In this document: piece by piece, positions 6,652 through 8,861 of the stretch
Numbering within the stretch: position 1 is the first letter of the stretch
Layout: the number at the start of each line of letters is the position of its first letter
Source: Pyrinomonadaceae bacterium
GTDB lineage: Bacteria > Acidobacteriota > Blastocatellia > Pyrinomonadales > Pyrinomonadaceae
Direction of reading: 5' to 3'
Assembly: GCA_018060305.1 (NCBI GenBank)
Contig: JAGOWF010000103.1
Coordinates: 1-8,861, forward strand
DNA length: 8,861 bases
Made by a program: the position numbers and the translations under genes
Notes under the pieces: model-generated
The model's input: the letters and a program-made list of their open reading frames with translations, nothing else
Database searches by the model: none
Told to the model about the DNA's origin: nothing

Positions 6652-7101
6652 TCAGATCACGCTCGAAGCCGAGCCGGTTGCGATCGACACATCCTGCAGC
6701 ACCTCGCCAGAGTCCGCCTTTGACGCCCTGAGAGCGATATCGGCTAAGGCGACGATCCCGATGCACGAGCCATCCGCCCCGACGACGGGCAACCGCCGCA
6801 CCTGATTCTCTTCCATAAGCCGGTAACAATTATCGAGGCCGTCCTCCGGCCCGACGAACACGAGCGGTGTGCTCATGCATTCGCTAACCGTCATGTTCAG
6901 CGGATCAAGCCCTCTGCCCACAGTGCGACAGACGATATCGCGATCAGTGATCACACCGATCGGTTGGCACAGATCAAGCGTTTGAACCACCGGGATCTCG
7001 CCACAGTCGTTTTCGATCATTAGCTTGGCCGCCCGCTGTATCGGGTCATTTGGCGTACAGCATGCCGGATTCGACGTCATTATCTCCTTTACCTGCATCA
7101 T
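6652..7101 (-). CDS. Twin CBS-domain protein
   Basis: A 149-aa stand-alone pair of CBS domains (about 5-62 and 72-128), which fold into one Bateman module. Such modules bind adenosine nucleotides or related ligands and act as energy or redox sensors, usually by docking to a partner. Typical motifs are V-x-E-I-M-T (4-9), GEIPVV (34-39), IGVITDRDIV (48-57), VSECMSTPL (72-80), VRRLPVV (101-107) and IGIVALADIA (114-123). There is no attached enzyme or channel, so the target is unknown; the BON protein encoded next is one candidate. Ribosome site GGGAGGTGA precedes ATG 7101 by 6 bp; the second ATG (7098) is an alternative start. A perfect palindrome lies just upstream of the ribosome site. Confidence 0.93.
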   Translation of the reverse strand: MMQVKEIMTSNPACCTPNDPIQRAAKLMIENDCGEIPVVQTLDLCQPIGVITDRDIVCRTVGRGLDPLNMTVSECMSTPLVFVGPEDGLDNCYRLMEENQVRRLPVVGADGSCIGIVALADIALRASKADSGEVLQDVSIATGSASSVI

Positions 7102-7122
7102 TTACATTCACCTCCCGTTGGT

Positions 7123-7138
7123 CTGCCATCGATGGCAG
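7123..7138. promoter_or_regulatory. 16-bp perfect palindrome between metallothionein and CBS genes
   Basis: CTGCCATCGATGGCAG is a perfect palindrome, extended by GGT/ACC on its flanks with one base bulged. It sits in the 40-bp gap after the metallothionein stop and directly before the CBS Shine-Dalgarno. It may be an operator, an RNA hairpin for differential stability, or an attenuating structure; no T tract follows. Confidence 0.45.
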
Positions 7139-7141
7139 GAC

Positions 7142-7294
7142 CTATTGACACTCCGGATGCCCGCAAGTGCATTTATTATCCATTCCACCCTCGCCGGCAT
7201 CCCGGCAATAGTCGCTGCAATAGTCCGAGACGGGTGTCCGTGGGCAGTCGCAGCCCGGATGCACGCATTGATCTGGTTTTTGAATGTTTTCCAT
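7142..7294 (-). CDS. Bacterial metallothionein, 50 aa
   Basis: A very small cysteine-rich protein: eight cysteines (C10, C15, C17, C26, C30, C42, C44, C49) plus H12 and H46 in 50 residues. The order CVHPGCDC ... DYCSDYC ... CTCGHPEC matches the bacterial metallothionein pattern (SmtA/BmtA type), with C-x-H-x2-C-x-C at the N-terminus, YCS-x2-C in the middle and C-x-C-G-H-x2-C at the end. It should bind several Zn(II), Cd(II) or Cu(I) ions in the cytosol for storage or detoxification. ATG 7294 is chosen because GGAGG lies 11 bp upstream and the family starts shortly before the first cysteine; a longer upstream frame overlaps the rhodanese gene and lacks family features. It lies 44 bp after the rhodanese stop in the same operon. 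Confidence 0.85.
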   Translation of the reverse strand: MENIQKPDQCVHPGCDCPRTPVSDYCSDYCRDAGEGGMDNKCTCGHPECQ

Positions 7295-7338
7295 GGTTTC
7301 TGTAACCTCCGTAAATTTAGAACTAGGTGCTGGCCACC

Positions 7339-7665
7339 TCACTTGTGCTCGACCGGCAGTCCTGCTGCTTGCCACTCGTCAAATCCGCCTTCCAGCGGAT
7401 GTGCCTCGTCAAAGCCATGATCCCGCAAAACCTGCGCCACACGGGCGCTGGAATGCTCATTTGGTCAGGTGCAGTAGGCCACCACATAACTGTCTCGCCT
7501 AATGTCGGCAATATGGTTCTCAGCGTCGTCCGGCGGTACGCGTATTGCCCCGCGTGCCTTAATGTCAGACGCGCTCCATGCGTCGTCAGAACGCGAATCA
7601 ACGATCGTCACATCGTCGCCGTTCCTCAACATTTCTCTTAACTCATCCACAGTTACTCTGGTCAT
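7339..7665 (-). CDS. Rhodanese-domain sulfurtransferase with in-frame TGA at the catalytic cysteine codon (candidate selenoprotein)
   Basis: A single rhodanese domain of 108 codons if the TGA at codon 67 is read through. The first half has the usual strand and CH2A-like region (VTIVDSRSDDAW, 19-30) and ends at VVAYCT (61-66). After the TGA the same frame continues with PNEHSSARVAQVLRDHGF, then HPLEGGFDEWQAAGLPVE and a TGA stop. Related proteins have CTCPNE-x-x-SARVA here, so the TGA replaces the second Cys. Counting back from SAR (73-75), that Cys takes the place of the catalytic one in C-x5-SAR loops. Rhodaneses transfer sulfane sulfur through this residue. The rest of the domain is undamaged, and a SECIS-like hairpin follows. 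Alternatives are a point-mutated pseudogene, a sequencing error, or a 66-aa product. AGAGGAA precedes ATG 7665. The flanking genes on both sides are in the same direction at 23 and 44 bp. Confidence 0.75.
7431..7451 (-). promoter_or_regulatory. SECIS-like hairpin downstream of the in-frame TGA
   Basis: In the mRNA, GCGCC-CGUGU-GGCGC forms a 5-bp GC stem with a 5-nt loop, extended by CC/GG across an A-A mismatch. The outer stem begins 13 nt and the inner stem 16 nt after the UGA. The loop has G at its second position, 22 nt after the UGA. The general description of bacterial SECIS elements asks for a stem shortly after the UGA and a G among the first two loop bases at about 16-37 nt; this fits. 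A competing fold CGCA-GGUUU-UGCG (7424-7436) has a GG-starting loop 32 nt away. Such loose consensus matches can arise by chance in GC-rich coding sequence. Confidence 0.4.
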
Positions 7666-7688
7666 TTAGGTTCCTCTTAACGATCCGG

Positions 7689-8297
7689 TCATTTCATCTT
7701 TGCCTGGATCGCCTTTATCGACTCAAGGTGTTTCTTCAGCGTCGGCAAAGTCTTCGCAGCAAACGCTTTTAACTCAGGATCGGTCGAATTATCGGCCTGC
7801 TTCTGAAATGCGCTGACATCGGTCTCGTGGTCATCGACCATCATTTCGACATAGGCCGCGTCAAAATCGTCACCAGACTGCGCCTTTAACTTATCAAGCG
7901 TGTCCTTGTGCGAACCCATATCAGTGGGCAGCGTCCACTTCTTAGCCGATGCCAGTGTTTTCAGCTCGGCATTTACTTTTGAATGGTCACTAACCATCAT
8001 TTGCGCAAATTTCTTGATCTCGGGATCTTTTGCTTTTGTTGCAGCCAGGCGACCGATCTCGACCTCGGCCAGTCCGCCGCGTGCCGCCATTTCAGCAAAA
8101 TCTGCAGGACTTGGCGTCGTCGCGCTGCTAACGGAATTTGCAACTGTTTTTGCGGCATTCGCCGCTGCATTTGCGACCGTATTGGCGACCGTATTCGCCA
8201 TTCGATTCTTATTGATATTGGGCGCCGAACTGCCGCAGCCGATCAAGGCAAACGAAGTTGCGATCAGTATCGAAAAGCTGATCAATAGGTGTTTCAT
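7689..8297 (-). CDS. DUF4142 ferritin-like lipoprotein
   Basis: A 202-aa outer-envelope lipoprotein. Residues 1-21 are a lipoprotein signal with lipobox LIGC (C21). Residues 33-56 are an Ala/Asn/Val tetrapeptide-like repeat (ANTV ANTV ANAA ...) that serves as a spacer. From about 62 to 200 is a DUF4142 four-helix domain: FAEMAARGGLAEVEIGRLA (67-85), MMVSDHSKVNAELKTLA (100-116), YVEMMVDDHETDVSAFQ (149-165) and LKAFAAKTLPTLKKHLESI (176-194). The regular His/Asp/Glu positions recall ferritin-like helices, but metal binding is unproven and the family function is unknown. ATG 8297 is fixed by GGAGGAAC seven bases upstream and by the signal peptide. It is the first gene of the minus-strand cluster, 23 bp before the rhodanese. 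A decayed copy of its 3' end lies upstream. Confidence 0.92.
   Translation of the reverse strand: MKHLLISFSILIATSFALIGCGSSAPNINKNRMANTVANTVANAAANAAKTVANSVSSATTPSPADFAEMAARGGLAEVEIGRLAATKAKDPEIKKFAQMMVSDHSKVNAELKTLASAKKWTLPTDMGSHKDTLDKLKAQSGDDFDAAYVEMMVDDHETDVSAFQKQADNSTDPELKAFAAKTLPTLKKHLESIKAIQAKMK
8171..8194 (-). repeat. Tandem 12-bp repeat in the DUF4142 spacer
   Basis: Two adjacent copies GCGACCGTATTG and GCGACCGTATTC on the plus strand encode the repeated ANTV units. More diverged units (ANAA, ANAA) follow in the protein. The repeat may vary in number between strains. Confidence 0.7.
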
Positions 8298-8342
8298 AGA
8301 TTTGTTCCTCCGGTTTCTCAAGGACTCCAGAGTAGCGAACAG

Positions 8343-8358
8343 ACAATGCCGGCAATGT
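8343..8358. promoter_or_regulatory. Putative operator palindrome before the operon
   Basis: ACAATGCCGGCAATGT is a 16-bp inverted repeat with one mismatched pair, 46 bp upstream of the DUF4142 start codon, where an operator near the promoter would be expected. I could not assign -35 and -10 boxes with confidence. Confidence 0.3.
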
Positions 8359-8391
8359 TAGTTGGCTTACATTACTGACGCATCAGCGCGC

Positions 8392-8412
8392 AAAAAAAGC
8401 CGCTACGGGCCG
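8392..8412 (-). terminator. Weak rho-independent terminator upstream of the operon
   Basis: On the minus strand a short hairpin GCCCGTAGCGGC (three to four pairs) is followed by seven T. A larger pairing CGCATCAG (8379-8386) with CTGATGCG (8421-8428 region) encloses it. It would separate whatever is transcribed from the right from the DUF4142 operon. Confidence 0.35.
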
Positions 8413-8444
8413 TATCGACCTGATGCGCTAGTCAAAGCGATCTG

Positions 8445-8567
8445 CTAATTCAGCTTGGAGCCAAGGGCTTTTATCCAGTCGTAGGGCTTTTTTACAACAG
8501 GGAGCGCTTTAGACACCAACGCTTTTAGGTCTGACTTTCTAGGTTTCTTTTCACTTGGGTGGTCATC
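8445..8567 (-). pseudogene. Decayed 3' end of a second DUF4142 gene
   Basis: The last 28 codons before the TAG at 8445 (DLKALVSKALPVVKKPYD, then WIKALGSKLN) align without gaps to the C-terminus of the intact DUF4142 protein (ELKAFAAKTLPTLKKHLE, then SIKAIQAKMK), about half of the residues being identical. A DDH triplet just upstream corresponds to the conserved DDHETD of the intact copy, with an apparent loss of about eight codons in between. Further upstream the frame stays open to 8840, but neither this nor other frames show DUF4142 helices or a signal peptide. This looks like the remnant of a tandem duplication. Confidence 0.6.
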
Positions 8568-8861
8568 TCTAGGCGTCTTGTTACGAGCGATGAGAGATGA
8601 CATGGACGGCCTTGGTTGCGAAGAGTGTTGGCGAAGTTTCTCGATATGGCGTTTGGCGGAATGTTGACGGGTAAGCGAGGCCCGCGTGGTCGTCGGGCTT
8701 GGAATCCTAGCTTGTGTTCGCTCGTCACCGCCGCGGGCGAAGATGATCGTGTCAGTCGGCCACGACTTAATGGCAGCGGTTGCCGAACGCGTATCCGATG
8801 ATCGCCCCAAACGCTCAACCAAATAGAGTTGAAAGAGCAATTGAAGCCCGGCAGTTACTAA
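8568..8861. other. Region without a recognisable gene
   Basis: Open frames exist on both strands but encode arginine-, serine- and proline-rich sequences with no family features or ribosome sites. No RNA gene, repeat array or terminator is seen. It may be the degraded upstream part of the DUF4142 remnant. Confidence 0.5.

Noticed and set aside
5799..6829. Additional open frames on both strands over the BON and CBS genes
   Set aside because: They are shadows of BON and CBS genes whose domains and ribosome sites are clear.
7323..7601. Frameshift explanation for the broken rhodanese
   Set aside because: Both halves of the domain are in the same frame as the TGA; no insertion or deletion is needed, so only a stop substitution or recoding explains it.
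8445..8840. A 131-codon minus-strand gene
   Set aside because: Only the last ~40 codons resemble a known family; the upstream part has no ribosome site, signal peptide or domain.
1..8861. CRISPR array, tRNA, rRNA or riboswitch
   Set aside because: No regularly spaced direct repeats, no cloverleaf or rRNA-like stretch, and no recognisable aptamer motif was found on reading both strands.

Overview
The window looks like a bacterial chromosome segment, moderately GC-rich, with strong Shine-Dalgarno sites such as GGAGGTGA before the gene at 1069(-). Secreted sorbosone/glucose dehydrogenase-like proteins, a zinc-ribbon membrane protein and a small HUH transposase bracketed by paired palindromes are gene types I associate with soil Acidobacteriota (Blastocatellia-like). 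That assignment is inference from gene style only. There is no rRNA, tRNA or other marker gene.

Layout. Bases 1-1069 (-) hold the N-terminal 356 codons of a secreted sorbosone-dehydrogenase-like beta-propeller that runs off the left edge. Bases 1085-2427 are a complete IS4-type insertion sequence with near-perfect terminal repeats and a 6-bp target duplication (TCCGAA). It sits between the ribosome binding site of that gene and a divergent polyphosphate kinase 2 gene (2452-3318, +). Bases 3334-3925 are a compact unit made of one HUH/Y1 transposase gene flanked by two pairs of palindromes in mirror orientation, as in a REPtron. Next come a zinc-ribbon two-helix membrane protein (3984-4583, +) and, converging on it with a 4-bp overlap, a PQQ-type sugar dehydrogenase lipoprotein (4580-5743, -).

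The right third is a tight minus-strand cluster. Read 5' to 3' it is a DUF4142 lipoprotein (8297-7689), a rhodanese (7665-7339), a 50-aa metallothionein (7294-7142), a twin-CBS protein (7101-6652) and a BON-domain protein (6617-5799). Gaps are 23-44 bp, so it is probably one stress or metal/sulfur-handling operon. A weak terminator and a decayed second copy of the DUF4142 3' end (8445-8567) lie upstream of it.

The most interesting signal is in the rhodanese. The reading frame is intact over 108 codons except for one in-frame TGA (7465-7467). This falls exactly where the catalytic cysteine of the rhodanese loop belongs (C-T-[TGA]-P-N-E-H-S-S-A-R). A GC-rich hairpin with a G in the second loop position begins 16 nt after the TGA, which fits the loose consensus for a bacterial SECIS element. 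The gene is therefore a candidate selenocysteine rhodanese. A point mutation or sequencing error is the main alternative. An automatic annotation would show a 66-aa fragment and would probably also miss the metallothionein next to it.
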